Source: Coturnix japonica (Eukaryota; Chordata; Aves; Galliformes; Phasianidae). From it: a stretch of 64,000 nt of DNA. Under the pieces are notes generated by a model, which was given only the letters and a program-made list of their open reading frames with translations, was not told where the DNA came from and searched no databases. Where the stretch lies: NCBI RefSeq assembly GCF_001577835.2, contig NC_029518.1:35852525-35916524 (forward strand). The letters are read 5' to 3'. Each line of letters opens with the position of its first letter. The first letter of the stretch is position 1. The position numbers and the translations under genes are program-made. This document shows positions 33,201 to 46,261 of this stretch, piece by piece.

Positions 33201-36200
33201 GACTGTGAGTTTGTCTTAGGGAAAAGATTCAGAGCACTCGCACTGGGTATTGTGGGGTCTCATTATATCAGGATAAGGAGCGGTCCAAACAGGACAAAAT
33301 GAGGGTGATGGCAGGACTAGTCCATGATTAGGACCCTGTCCACAATCACCTGAGGCACTGCTTGTACCTTGTTACCCCCAATAACTACCATAAGGTCAAA
33401 TACTCTGCACTGACCTGCAGTGATTTGGGAAAGAACTTGCTCTGTAAGTGGGGCTTGGACTTTGTTAATGCATGAAGCTCAGCAATGCACCGATATATCT
33501 CAGGAGGTTTGCATTGGGATCCAGAGCATCTCTGAGGGCAGTGACATGCCACAGCTACTTGAGGAACACTGGTATCCTGACTTCATGTGAAACAGCATGA
33601 AATTGGGACATACCAGAAGGAAGAAAGAATAAAATCTGTATGCTCAAGAAGTCCTTTTGGTGGAAGTTGTGAGGATCAGTGCTGCCAGTGGGGTGAAAGA
33701 AGAGAGGGAGAGCAGGCGAAGATTATCACACGGGAGGGCATAAAGCAAGCAAAACCTATAATACTCTAACACTCAAAATAGATATTTGTTTGACTTTCAT
33801 TTTAAGTGACTAGATTTTACCCGTTGTCTCTTTCTTGCTTCTCGTAAACTCCCATGACATCAATTGATGGAGACACAGAGGATTAACTTGCAGACAATCA
33901 GTTGCAAACTTCAGCCACTCCGTAACCACTTAAGCAGATAACTCTTTTTATGTAGGGCAACTGGTAAGGAAAATGTGTCACCATCTCCTTCCCCGCTTCC
34001 TTTGAGCAGTAAGATGAGAAGCGAGCACACTTCAGACCCTGAAGCTCGGCTTCACCACACATGCCAAAAGCTCTTGCTAGGCAACAGCAGGAAGCCAGAG
34101 GCACTTCCCGGAGTCACAAAAGCAAACTGTTCTTAAAAGATCTAAAATCCCACCTAAGAAGCTTTTTCCAGGATCACCATAAGTAATCTCACTTGCTCCC
34201 TTCAGTCTCTTGGGGAAAGCAGCAGATCAGCTTAGCACAGATGTTGGTTCCTCTCTGGCAAGAGTCTGGCTGTGCCACCATGGCATGGAAGCTAGCACAG
34301 TCTGGTGTAGGGAGATGGCAAGTTCCTGAGAAACCCTTGCCAGTCAGGTCAGGCCTCTTGTGATGTACAAGGAAGAAGGATGGGAAAGGAAAACAGCTGC
34401 TTGAACTTGTCTGCAGCTGATGTGAGGGGCCAGTCTGGACAGCCAGCAACAAAAGGGGTTCAGAAACCAGCCTTGAGTCAACTCCACAGCCTCTTTTTTT
34501 GCATGTAAAGCATGAGAATGGAATAACTTCAGAGTCTGTGTCCAGCCTGCTGCCCCCAGTTGGCTCATGCAGGACAAATCTAGTGACTCTGTAATCTGTG
34601 TGCCAGGCATTTATTGAAGCAGGAACATAATTTAATTCCTTTAAGGAGATCAAAACCAGGAAACATTTAAGTAGGACTTCCTGCCCAGTGTGAAATACAA
34701 ATTCTTTTCATCATGGAAAGCAAACTGAGCTTAAACAATAGTATAATGAAAGTGGTTACGCAACAAAGTTGTAAGAGATCAAAGCCGATTTTAGTTTTTA
34801 ATTAAGATAACAAGGTACCTGGTTAAAGGAAGCTAGTGGTAATCCACTGCCGAACTGTTTAAAGAAACACAAACACATGCCCATTAATTCACTGCATGCA
34901 TGGAAGAAAATGAGGCAGCAGAAGAATTTGTTCTTACAGTCAGGATTTGAAACAGGGAAATGTGCTACTTTCATCTATCTGTGTCAGAGAACACAAAAGG
35001 TGAGGGGATCTCATAAATTCTGCTGAACGTCGTCTCCTTTCTCCCCCATCTCTTTTGCTCACTTTCACTTGATACCCCTTTATGTGGGTACCCATGTGTG
35101 TACTGTGAGGTTGTCTGCCCACCCAAAAAATCCTGCTGTTCCTCTTCCATCCATGGGGCTAACTAAAATTCACAACCTCATTGGTCATTGGGGGTTAATC
35201 TGAGCTCTGCTGTATTAGTAAAGTCATAAAGCCTTTTGGGAAAACCAGACTAGGGCTGAGACCTGTGGTTTCTAAAGAGGCTCAGAACATTTACAGGACC
35301 ATGTTAGGAGTGAATCTTGGTGCATGGTTGTTGGAGATTAAAGAGTTCAGTCTGGCTAACACCACAGCACTGTCAGAGTTTTATCTCTTCTGCAAGGCTG
35401 CGTGCCCCATCCATGCATTTCAGTAGTGGGCGGACCACTCCTAAGAACTTGGAAACAGTTCATTAAGCTCATAGGAATGTTATCATTTTCCATAAAATTT
35501 GATAGGATTTTCCAGAACCTGTGATGCTTCAGTGTAATGCATTCTTGGCCATCAACAGTCATCCTGGGCCCCAGGAGAATGCTCCGCAGAAACTAAAGGT
35601 TTTAAACACACATCTTGATTTATGGAGATGGTGAGCTCCCCCCATGGTGTGATTGGTGTGGGTAATTCAGTACATGTTCCTGGGCTCCATTCAATTTCCC
35701 TGTGCCATTTCCCAATTACTTTTGAAATCATGTTGTTCACTCAGCCTTAGCATTAGGTTAGCTCATGTTCATACCACTACATAGCACAGATTAATGGGGA
35801 GGGGACTTCTGTCATAAAAAATCTGTTTCAGAGCTTGGATGCGTATATCTTCCACCATCTTTCAACATCTGTTGAAAAACCAGGATTATCATTGCTAAAC
35901 TAACTTACAGCTAGGTAGTGGGGAGACAGGACTGTCACATCCCTAGAACATGACCTGCAGCCACACTACGGCCTCTGTGGTTGCCTAAAGGCACTCCTAC
36001 ATGTTCACCTAGCCCATCTCTGGTGCAGGAACTGGGCCTTTGGTAACAATGTATGTCTGCAAGGGGAATCAAGCTGCTGTCTCCTGCCCTATCCCAGGTG
36101 GAGATGCTATCTCCCATAAATTAAATGCCTCTCAGTCTTTTTTGACTGAATATAGTGCTTGTTCATGGTCTGATCTGTGGTGTCCAGGAGGTAGTAGGTG

Positions 36201-36674
36201 CCCCTCAGTGGGCTTGATGTCAGGTACTTACAGACACAGCAGTAGCAATTGGTGTCTGAAGTCTCCTTCTTGATCACAGATGGTTGGCAAGGGCAAGCCA
36301 ACCTTCCTTATGTCTCACTGCTGGTCTGTGAATGCCTTCTTTGATCTTGAGAGAGCAGATCAATCCATACATTTTCTGGAACTTCAGCCTCAGTGCTGGC
36401 AGTAGGGACATTTGCCTTCTGAGGTGAGTATGGAGACTTCCTGTAATACCTCTCAGTTCCAGGTGCTCAAGGACACAGACCACTGTCCTCTCATACTGGA
36501 AAGATTCTTTGGGATGTTCATCTGTACCATCTCTTAGAAACAGTCTGCAGAACAAGTGTCTTGATGCCTTTGCACCTAGGGCTGTCAGAGTTTTTCTCTC
36601 TCTCAAGCCATCATCCTGGCAATTTATCCATGTGTACTAAAAGAGAGAGGTCTGCTCCACCTTCTGTACTGGGT
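30251..36674. other. Gene-free, transposon-poor stretch
   Basis: No gene or transposon was recognised. Overlapping 80-170 codon frames at 30.5-30.9, 31.6-32.4 and 34.2-34.65 kb lie on both strands and resemble no known protein. It contains a 14-bp AT palindrome ATATATGCATATAT at 32684-32697 and the hairpin at 33152-33177. Confidence 0.5.
33152..33177. repeat. Perfect hairpin, 11-bp arms, 4-base loop
   Basis: AGTCCTTTAGG at 33152-33162 and its exact complement CCTAAAGGACT at 33167-33177 flank the loop AACC. If transcribed it would fold into a very stable short stem. The arms are shorter than a microRNA precursor stem, so I do not call it a microRNA. Confidence 0.9.
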
Positions 36675-36785
36675 CATAGATCTGACCAACATCAGCCCCA
36701 CAGCAGCTCCTGCCCCATAGATCTGACCCACATGTGCCCCACAGCAGCTCCTGCCCCATAGATCTAACCAACATCTGCCCCACAC
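36675..36785. repeat. 41-bp minisatellite, about 2.7 copies
   Basis: Copies start at 36675, 36716 and 36757. Each begins CATAGATCTGACCAACAT or a close variant and continues with 'gccccacagcagctcctgcc', and the third copy is partial. Copies differ at only a few positions, so the array is recent or homogenised. The unit length is not a multiple of three, so the open frame across it is not coding evidence. Confidence 0.92.
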
Positions 36786-39700
36786 TAATTTTTTTAATCT
36801 TCTAGGTGTGTCTCTTCTGTCTATTACTAATGCAGTTTTACATTGCTGCAGAGCATTCACCCTGAAGATAAATAAATAAACAAGTAAAGACCATCCAAGG
36901 CCAAGCAAGAGAGATGTTTTTAAATACCCCCAAAGCGACATCTTTGTGTTGGTGAGTTGTGTGACTTCCAGCAGGCCGGGAGTCTTTGTGCTGAGCCTTG
37001 TGAATAAGCAAAGGGGGGATCAATGCTGGCCACAGAGCGCATTACTCATTAGCAAGCTGCGAGCTGGGAGCACAACAATGATATCAAACATCAGCCCCCT
37101 GCCCAGTTCCACTGAACAGAGCCTACTGATAGGGCAGTGTGTGCTGCCAACAGTGAGTCATTCATCTCTCTGTCCTGCTTTCACAACAGTGTGATTCAGT
37201 GTTTGCAAAGGAAAGTCTTGACTGCAAACATTACCCTCTTTCAGCCACTGTTAGTCTCATTGCAACATACAGCAGAGACTGTGCCCCGCATGGTGTTTAT
37301 CAGGACGGTGAATCAGAGAAGGCAGAGCATCCCCCATGACCTGGAGCTCTGTGCACACCAGGGGAGATCTGGGGGGACAGTGTGCTATGAAACCATTGCC
37401 CTTGCTATGCTGGACCTTCCTTCCTGCCATGCTGCCCCACACCAGCCCAGCAGAGCCTGCCAAAAAACAGGCTGAAGTTCAAGCAGAAGTTTCAAGACAG
37501 AAGGTGAGCATACTAGTTGTCAGCGCTGGAAATCCAGCCTGGGGAGAGGGAAGGAATTAAGCAGTGCTATGTCCTTCCTGCCTCCTCAGTTTCCAGCAGC
37601 TGCAGTTCTGCGACTGCACACTGACAGTTTTGCTGATAAGGCAGAAAAGAGTGGGACTCACCTTGCTGTTCCCTGACCGCACTGACTTCCACTTGCCAGC
37701 AAGCATGAAAACTAGTTTTTGTCAGTAAATGCAACGCACTCAAAGTCTCTCAGGAACCAGATATATGCTGATATAGCAGGGAAGGTCAGCTCTATAGGAT
37801 CAGCAGAGCTGGTCTGTTGCTGTGCCTAAAATGGCATGAGCTCTAGGAAGCCAGAAAGGGCCAGGGAGGCTCTGCCTTGTGCGTGGTTCTTTGGGTTAAG
37901 GGATGATTTAGCCCTTAATCAGTTTTCTAACCCTCCTTAAGGCTTCCTACTTGCTGTTTCTGTAATTCTTCTATTAGCTTTGCTGCTTCAGCCACCAGTG
38001 TCAGGCAGCAATGCAGCTAGAGTAAGTGTGGCCTCTTCCAGTCCAGGCCAAGTGCAAATCCTGGATTTGATTTGAAAGGTAACTTGGAAGTCAAACAAAA
38101 TGTTTTCTATTAAGTCAATAGCTCATAAAAATATTTTCTTTTTTTTTCTTTCTTATTTTTTTCCCCCCTCAAGTGGGAGTAATGAGTGCCTTTCAGATTT
38201 AGAGATACAGCCAAAGCAGGTATAAATCAGCAGAGTCCCACTGACATCTATGGTGCTTTGTCAGCCTACAGAAGTTGAAGATAAAGCCTTTAATGTTTTC
38301 ACAAAGCAGATTTATCAGGCTCCTTTTGGGCTTATACGAGTTAACAGAAAGAGATTTCTAGCAAAGCCATCCATCACTTGGCTATCTACAGTCACCAGCA
38401 TGCAGGTAAATCACCAGGACTCTGCTACCAGATGTTAAAAAGGCAGATGACCTCCTTGTATATTCCACACATGAAAAGAGCTCAGTAAATTATTTGACTT
38501 TTAAACAACAATATTCGACAATTTACTACAGAGCCCATTAAGTGGATGAGGTGTTAACCTGGACATCCTGACCAAATTTCACTGGGGTTAATTATACATT
38601 GCCTTTATATTCCCTTCTGTTTCAGCTGTGACACTAACCAACGGTACTTTTTTCCCTCTGTGCTGAAAATTGTGCTGGAATCCTGTTGTTGCTGTGTTGC
38701 ACACCAGAGTGCATGTGCTATAATTGTAGATGAAAGGTCTCTGCATGTAAGGTTTTAAAAGCACTCATTAATGCATTCCATAGGAGAATGGAAACTGTAA
38801 TGCACGAAAATTATTGGTTTTATTGATGCTATTATTGTCTCTTCAGTTTCAGATACAGATTTGGATAAGCATTAAAATTAGAACTTGAACTTGCCCAGAG
38901 TAATATGGTGTTGGGATTTTGGGTTCCAATTCAGACCTGTTTTATAGCAAAACCTTCAATGGCAAATCCATATTAAGATTACAGTGTGAATTCTCCATGT
39001 TTTGTGAGCAGCAATTGCTGCCAGAGCTATAAGTAAGGCTTACTATAAGTCAGGATTAGACCAGAAACAAATCAAAACATAGAAGGAGAAAGAAAGAGAA
39101 GCTAATAACTACTGCACTGGAAAAATCTTACTGATTTAGCTAACTTAGGCGCTTGTCATAGAAGGAGTAATCAGTACTCTGTTGTTTGCAGTTGTTCCGT
39201 AGAGACTATAGGCAAATAATTCTACACACGGTTCTCTCGGCTTCTAACTTTGATGTAGATCTTTCCTTGAATACCTCCCTCATTTCTGTGTGTACCAAAG
39301 AGTTCATATACTTGGCTCACAACAGAAACATCAAAAGATGGAAGAAAATAAGGAGCAAAGTTCCCTTTGCTAACGGCATATGCTGTGGCTGTGAGGCTGG
39401 GCTGTGGCTGAGACCTGAGAGGGAAGGAAATTCCAGCTCCACTGAGTATTATCAAGTAAGCAAACTGTCTTGGCAAGGAGAAATGCCTGTGTTCCACCAG
39501 TCATGAGGCTGAGTTGATTTGAGAATATAAAACTGCTGAAGATTTTGCACTCAGCTTAAGGTATGCCCTGTACAGTTCAATACAAAGGCAATGCTTCTGA
39601 AAGAATAAGAACAGCTGAAGTTTGTGGCAAAATCTGTGGACTATGGTAAATCTGCAAGAAGAAATAACAAGGAATACAGGGCATAATAATGGCTTGGAGG

Positions 39701-42700
39701 ATTACAGAGCTTTTGTGACTGTCCTGAGCACAGACACCATGTAAACCATTTGATCATATGAGGCAGGAGTATCTTACACATCAGTACAATCCAGGCAAGG
39801 TTGATTTCAACTGTAGAGCACCTATCCAACCAGTTAATTTCATGCTACTTGGCAAATCATATCTAGCTACCCAAATAATACCTGTTAACTTAGCAAAAAA
39901 CGCCAGCTGTATTACTTGGCTACATTCTCTCATTAACTTATCCACAGAGGGACCAAAGTGGAGCCAGCTGTGTCTGTTTGGTCCTTGCTCCCCTTGTTAG
40001 GCCCATGACCTTCAGCAAAGTGCAGTCCAGGTAGGAGAGGAACCAGTAGGACAGTTTGCCCCAGCCTTCTTATATGAGAAGCCACACACACTAACTCCTC
40101 ACAACACACTTTCGTCTTAGATTCTTGTATAGTTTGGTGTTAATTCAGAGGCAGAATTGCTGACTTCTAGGTATCTGTCTCCCTGATCACCAGACAGCCA
40201 ACAACTTGAATCATATTTCAGGGCATGCAGGTTTAAACTGTAACATCAGTTGGCACAGAGATCAGGGTTTCTCTGGCTAGCACCTCACCTGGCACCAAAA
40301 AAAAACCCCTATTAACAGAACCCCAAAATTAAATCAGACCACTACAGAGTCATCTTAGCAATGTGATGACTGGCACCAACTGAATAACCCACCAAGCGCC
40401 GTTCTTCCTTCTCTTTCCAGCTCAGTTTCAGCAAAGCTCCAAAACACCAATAAAAAGTCAGCTGTTTCAAAGTGTGCATGGCACATACCTGGCAGGGGAA
40501 AGTTCACTTTCTGCTCTTAGCACGCATGTACATTGTATGGGAAAAGAAAGTGTTCCAGCACCATAAGAAAACCTGTTACTGCAAAGAGAATTTCCCAGCT
40601 GCTATTTACCCATGAGGTGGCTCTCCTTGCCAAGCCATTGAGTGTATTGTTTGATACAGTGGAGTGTGCATTCAGCTGACAGTGCTGCTGCACCTTCAGT
40701 CTTCTCTAATAATATTCTATAAAGTGAGTTATCTGCAACAAATTTCCATAGCTTCCTCTTCTTCCCTCTCTTTTCCTGCATCTACTTCAGCCCCTCAGCT
40801 GCTCTATCATTTGGCCACAGAGGCACCAGTTTGCTAATCTGGTTTCATGGTCTGATAGACCTGGACAGTGATCAGTTTGCTTCCAAGGCATTACTGTAAG
40901 AGAGAAGAGAGCTTTGATCCCTATTGACAACTCAAGCTAATAGGATTGCTCTTCTTATGCCTCAACCAGATTGTCACAGTATCCTCATGTGATAGTCTGC
41001 AATAAATCCCATTCCCAGAAATTTAAGCTGGTGGCCTCTAGGTCCACAGCCATTAACTTTGTGATGATTAATGGGCTGACAATACAGTCCTTTTCCATGT
41101 AAAATTCAAAACAAAAACGAGTTGGCAGACACAGCATCTCTCCAAAGCTAGTGGATCCTTTCTTGTAAATACCATCCCTTGCCTGAGCCACGAGGTGATG
41201 GAAAATTTGAAAGATCTACTGCAAAGAGAAGAATTTGGGGCATTTTATCTAAATGCCAGGAGGAGGACTTAGCCATATCCCTTAATCCACAGTGCACAAG
41301 AGGGAAGGGAGCACGGTGTAGGGGAAGATCATTATTTGAAATCATTCTATTATGGGTAGCTCTACATGCAAAATTTTCCTTTCCTCTGCTGAGTCCTAGA
41401 CATCTTCGCTATAAATTACACAGCAGCAACATAAATATGAAGAAAATGACCAGGAGCCAGACAATAAAAGACAAAGATGTATCCAAAATATAGCCAAAGA
41501 TTTTTGACGCTTATCTGTGTGGCATCCACCTTGCTAAAACTGGCACTATACTCAAGAGGGCAGATGCTGAGTGACCCAGAAATTTCCAAGAGAGCTATCA
41601 GCCTTGTAAACACCACCTCAAGTTAACAGAAAGCAGAAGGTGAGCACTGAGACACAACCTCCCTTGCAAGTTTTCTAACTGGTACACTGCAGTTACTGCC
41701 TCTGCCATGTTAAGTTTTAGGGCTTGTTAAAAGCTTGTTCTCATATAGGGCATGCTGCTATTAATACAGAGGTGACACAGCCCTTCAGGAAGGTAGAAGG
41801 GTTCATCTCAGAAACATATGGTTGCAGGTGTCCAATTTTAAAAGGACAGCAAAACTCATAACTGATAGAAGCCTAACGCATCCTGGATAGTATGTCAGGA
41901 TCTTTCCACAAGTTTTTGGTTTATTAAAGTAGGCTCTACACTGGAGCAAGAGAACCTTGATGTCAGAGTGTATTCATGTAAGATCTTGAAACCAGTCCCA
42001 TCCTCAGCCTCAACTCCGCACTCCAGCCTGCCATAAGAGCAGGCTTGCTTTGAAGCCCAGTGGTCAAGGAGCTGGAGCAGGGGGCTGATGGCTGATGGGT
42101 GCCACCTCTCCTGAGAATCCAAACATGAGCTTTGACTACAGCACGTCCCTGTTCTACTGTTTTCAAAGGTCTGCCTTCCTGAGAAACACAAAAAAAGAAT
42201 GTATTTTCATGTCAGCATGTTCTTCTAAACATTCAATTACCTTGTCAAATACCAAACACCTCTTCTTTGTGGGAAATTCCTCCGGCAGGCACCACCTCTT
42301 CCTCCTGCCAACTGCTCTTTACTTTGTCCTTTTAAAATGGGGCTAGAGGCAAGAAATTATGTTCTTACTTGTTAGCAAAGGCAATTGTGACCTTTTTCTG
42401 TGAGCAATTAACCAATTTTATCTGGTTTCCTACAAAAACCTAGATTTTATTCAAAAATTTTTTAGCCAAGGCCAAAGACTGAATCTGGGGACTGAGTAAC
42501 AGTGAATAGCTGATCTCAGGTGCTGGAGACTTAGCAAATTTCTAGCTTTTGTTATAACTCCACGTGATGCCTACCATAAAATGGTAATTATATTTATTTG
42601 ACCTAATTCTGATCCCAGCCTGTCACGACTTATTAGTTATATCTGCCCACAGTGAACACAAAATGCCCCTCCTTGAAAAGGAATGCTTCCTGCCTGTCTG

Positions 42701-43123
42701 TGTTTAGGCCACAATCACTGGCCCAAGGCAACAACCCTTGGGCTTTGTTGAATTTATATGTGGTTTCTACTGAGAAGAGTTTAAATTGGAAGGTGTGAAT
42801 GCTGAGCTCAACTCCACAGTGTAACACTGAGATGATTGCGCTGGAGTCAAAGAATGACACGGACAAGAATCAAATTTAAAATCAGAATTGAACTGTACAT
42901 TGAAAGGGCACTCACCTGAACACAAGTGACAGCAGCTCAAATTAGTGGTGTGCCACAGTGGTGTCCCGTTCATTCCTCACATCTACCATTTGCATCAGGT
43001 CTTTGTGATTAAATACAGCTCAGCAAGGACAAAGATCAGGGCACTCATATTAATGTCGCTTTGGTATCAAGGTCTGGATGCATGTTGGAAAGAAAACTAA
43101 CTGCTCTATGGAGGGAATATTTT
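36786..43123. other. Gene-free, transposon-poor stretch
   Basis: No gene or transposon was recognised in about 6 kb. It includes a stem-loop (TTAAGGG at 37896-37902, CCCTTAA at 37912-37918) and a pyrimidine tract at about 38138-38170. Confidence 0.5.
38138..38170. repeat. Polypyrimidine tract
   Basis: T-rich run with scattered C, ending in a C run. Low complexity. Confidence 0.75.
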
Positions 43124-43205
43124 CATAGCATCATAGAATATCCCAAGTTAGAAGGGACCCATGAGGAACATTGAGTCCAACTCCCATGCTATTCAGAACA
43201 CAAAG
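43124..43205 (-). mobile_element. CR1 LINE 3' end
   Basis: 'catcatagaatatcccaagt', 'agaagggacccatgaggaac' and 'gagtccaactcccatgc' are the antisense CR1 3' end. It is clearly diverged, and similarity fades after about 43205. Confidence 0.85.
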
Positions 43206-46200
43206 CAAGCCGCTCCATGAGCAGCAGCCCTGACAAAAGCCGTTCTCCCACAGGCTGATGCCTAGTGACCATACTGTTCCTGCAGTAACCTCTGCATCAC
43301 CCAGCAGACATTGCTGAGCAGATCATGTTGAAATCATGACACAGCTTTGCCTCCACCAGAGGCGCTGATTGTAGGCATGCCATATCCCATCAGTTTCTAT
43401 AGAACCTGCAGGAATGTAACATCCTGATGATCTCTATCCCTATGCCTAATCGTGGCTACATTAGTTAATGGGTTCAAAGTTTGTTGTGGGAAGGGGGTAA
43501 ACTTGAGAGATAAACGTACTGGGAGAAATGCAGTCATATAAGCGGTGCATTGTTAGGGAAGTGGGAAAAAAAAGCAGAGCAGCACATTTAGCTGATAAAG
43601 CCTGAAGCATGAGGACACATTAGCAGAGGGTGTGACCTCATAGGATTGGTTTTGTGCATGACAGAAATCTCTGTCAGAACATAAAAAGGATTAGAAATTG
43701 GCTCATATTCTCTTTTTGGTTCCAGAGATCCAAGCTCTCCGAGTTTGGGATATGTAAACACAAAGCTATAAATCTACAATTTTGCATTGCTCCCAATTCC
43801 CAGAAGATTCCTTCAGCAAAAAGCAGCCTCCCAAACCACACATTCAGCCACCCGATACCACGCTGGGATGGGGATTCCTCCCCATCCCCTGCCAGCCTTT
43901 GCCTTCCTCTCTGAGCTTTTGTTTCCGAGCACTCCATTTGTTGCACTGCTGTCCTTGAAACAGCCATCCAGCCACAAGAGCCTCCCACAGCCCCGAATTC
44001 CAAGGGTTACAATGGCAGCACACCGCCCCAAGCACTGTTTCCTTTTCCACGTTTCGCATTTGCCAGCTGTTAATTTCATCAAGATCCTGCATTGTGAGGG
44101 AGGCCGAAAAAACAGCAGTGGATCTGTTTTCTTCATAGGATCCGCGGGAAGGCTGTCAAGCCAGATCTGACTCTGAAAACAAGAGAATTCAGGCAAGGCA
44201 GAGAATAATTCAGCCGTAATTTTGAAAGACTGTTCCCAGTTCAGGGCAGCTGAGACCATGGCAGGTCTGTGGGACATCCCACACCAGCCCACCAGTGGGG
44301 TGACGGCCCACAGCTGTCCCTCCCACACCAACACAAGTGATAGCTTTGACCTTTTGCTTGTGGAAGCAATGACACAGAAGAAAGTTCCCCTACATCACTG
44401 GGACAAACCGCAGTGTCATTTTACTGGGGGACAGCAGAGCTATGGAACAGTTTGGGAGAGGAAGTGGGGAAGGACTGAGATGGCAGATGACGTTTTGAAA
44501 AGGCAGGGCAGGATGAAGCAAGCGGGAAGAGGGGCAGGATGTAAGCGCGGCAATATCTTTAATACCATACACACCCTGGCACACTTCCCATGCAGCCTGT
44601 CTGAAAGCTGGAGTGTCCTCACCATGCCCTGTCCCTGAGCTCCCCTTAGAGATGGTGGTGTGACTTCCGACTACTGCTTGTGAAAGCAGAGTTAGGGCAA
44701 GGCTGAGAACTTCTGCAAACCCTGCCCCAAAGTGGTGAAAGGATCACACAAACAGAACCATTTAATTAATAAAGCCAGTGTCATTTAATTATAGATAATC
44801 CATTTACTGAGAAGACAGCCATCACATGGTTGTGTGCTGCCAGTTTTCCCAAGCTACCACTACTATACAGCTTTTCAGAGTGGGGGGATTCACAATTATT
44901 AATTCCAGATCTGTGTCCCACCAGCTTTTCTGGATTTGATCTGGCTCACCTGAACCCACTATGGGGCTTTGTTAAATTAACCTGAGGACACATCCAGTGC
45001 TTGTGGCTACATGCACTGTGGGTGATATCGAGGGCTGCTTACACAGCATCCCACCTCCCACTCTGCTTCCCAGTTGTTTCTTTGTGGAATGTCTCTAGGC
45101 AGCTCCCCAAGCACAGACATCATCCAGCATCCACAACCACTCCAGAATGATAATCAGCAGAAGTACTATGTGAAACCAAGGTTGCCATTTGCAACAGTCT
45201 TACCTGTCAGTGACAGTGCTAGGCAGAAACTCAAACAACACAGGAAATGAGGAAGAAGCTCTAAAAATAGAAGGTTCCAGCTAACACCTGCGAGGGAGAG
45301 TTAAGATCAGAGCTATAGTCCCACAGCTCTGAATTCACATGGGTTTTGTGATTTCTAGTTCCTGCTGCACGCTGCTCCACTGCCCTTCTGTTGCTGTGGA
45401 GGTATGGATGACAGATGCTGGCAGCAAAGGCAAGAGGGATGAGGGGAGCTGCATGGGATGGGCAGCCTGCACATGCTCTGCCTCACAAGCAGCAGGAACC
45501 AAAGGGCAAAAGATGGAAGGAGGGCTATGAAGGAATAGTAAGGCATCAAATAGCACTGACTAGATCTCTGCATGGTGGGGATTAACCAACCCCTGCTCCT
45601 AAGCTCTCAGTTCCTGGAGAAGGGAGGAAATGAGGGGGCTGGAGGAAGCACAGCTTAACTGGTGGGAGCAGAATTTACACCACCTACCTCCGGCTCCTGA
45701 GTTACATGCAGAAATCAGAGGCTATGCAGAGCTCCTAGCAGGATCTGAGCAGAATCTAGCCTGCCAAATTCCCAAAGGACATGCATGCAGTCATGAAGCA
45801 AACAACCTACTCAGGATCCCCAGTGCCACATTTAGAGTGTGCTGAAATCAAGAGCCCCAGCAGTGCCCCTTGATACAGCCCAGACTGCTTCCCTTATCCA
45901 GGAGGGCTGCAGTTTCCTGGTCCATCCCTTGGCACATGGAGGGAGGCAAATATCCATCACCCTGTGCTTCTTAGCTTCTTAAGGGAAGGAGAAAAATACG
46001 TAGGGCAAGGAAGCATGCACTTGCAGCCTTTATGCTAGTGTTCTGAATTATTACTGATAAAGCAAAAAGTAGTTCCCTCTGCTGAGAATTGATGGTTTTG
46101 CATTACATCAGGAACTGAAGCTGATTTAGGAGCCTGGGCCAGGCTCAGTCCACCATAACTGCAGGCAGCAGCTGATATGGGTCTCTAAAGTGTCCAACTC

Positions 46201-46245
46201 CTGTCCACAACATTTTCCCCAGGGCTTGGTAACAAGTTTGAGACC

Positions 46246-46261
46246 AAAAAAAAAAAAAAAA
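46246..46261. repeat. Poly-A tract (A16)
   Basis: Unbroken A16. Simple repeat, with no gene-like sequence upstream. Confidence 0.9.

Noticed and set aside
36188-36202. 'ggtagtaggt' resembling the let-7 microRNA seed region
   Set aside because: The rest of the let-7 sequence and a hairpin partner are missing.
35935-36606. Three consecutive minus-strand frames that might suggest a decayed gene copy
   Set aside because: They lie in different phases, resemble no protein I know, and no poly-A tail or repeat ends were found. Left unclassified.
36624-36941. Repeat-rich 105-codon minus-strand frame
   Set aside because: It is created by the 41-bp minisatellite, whose unit is not a multiple of three.
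43813-44334. 173-codon minus-strand open frame, the longest in the window
   Set aside because: Overlapped by a 127-codon plus-strand frame and a second minus-strand frame over the same bases; composition rich in W, C and G without any known motif.
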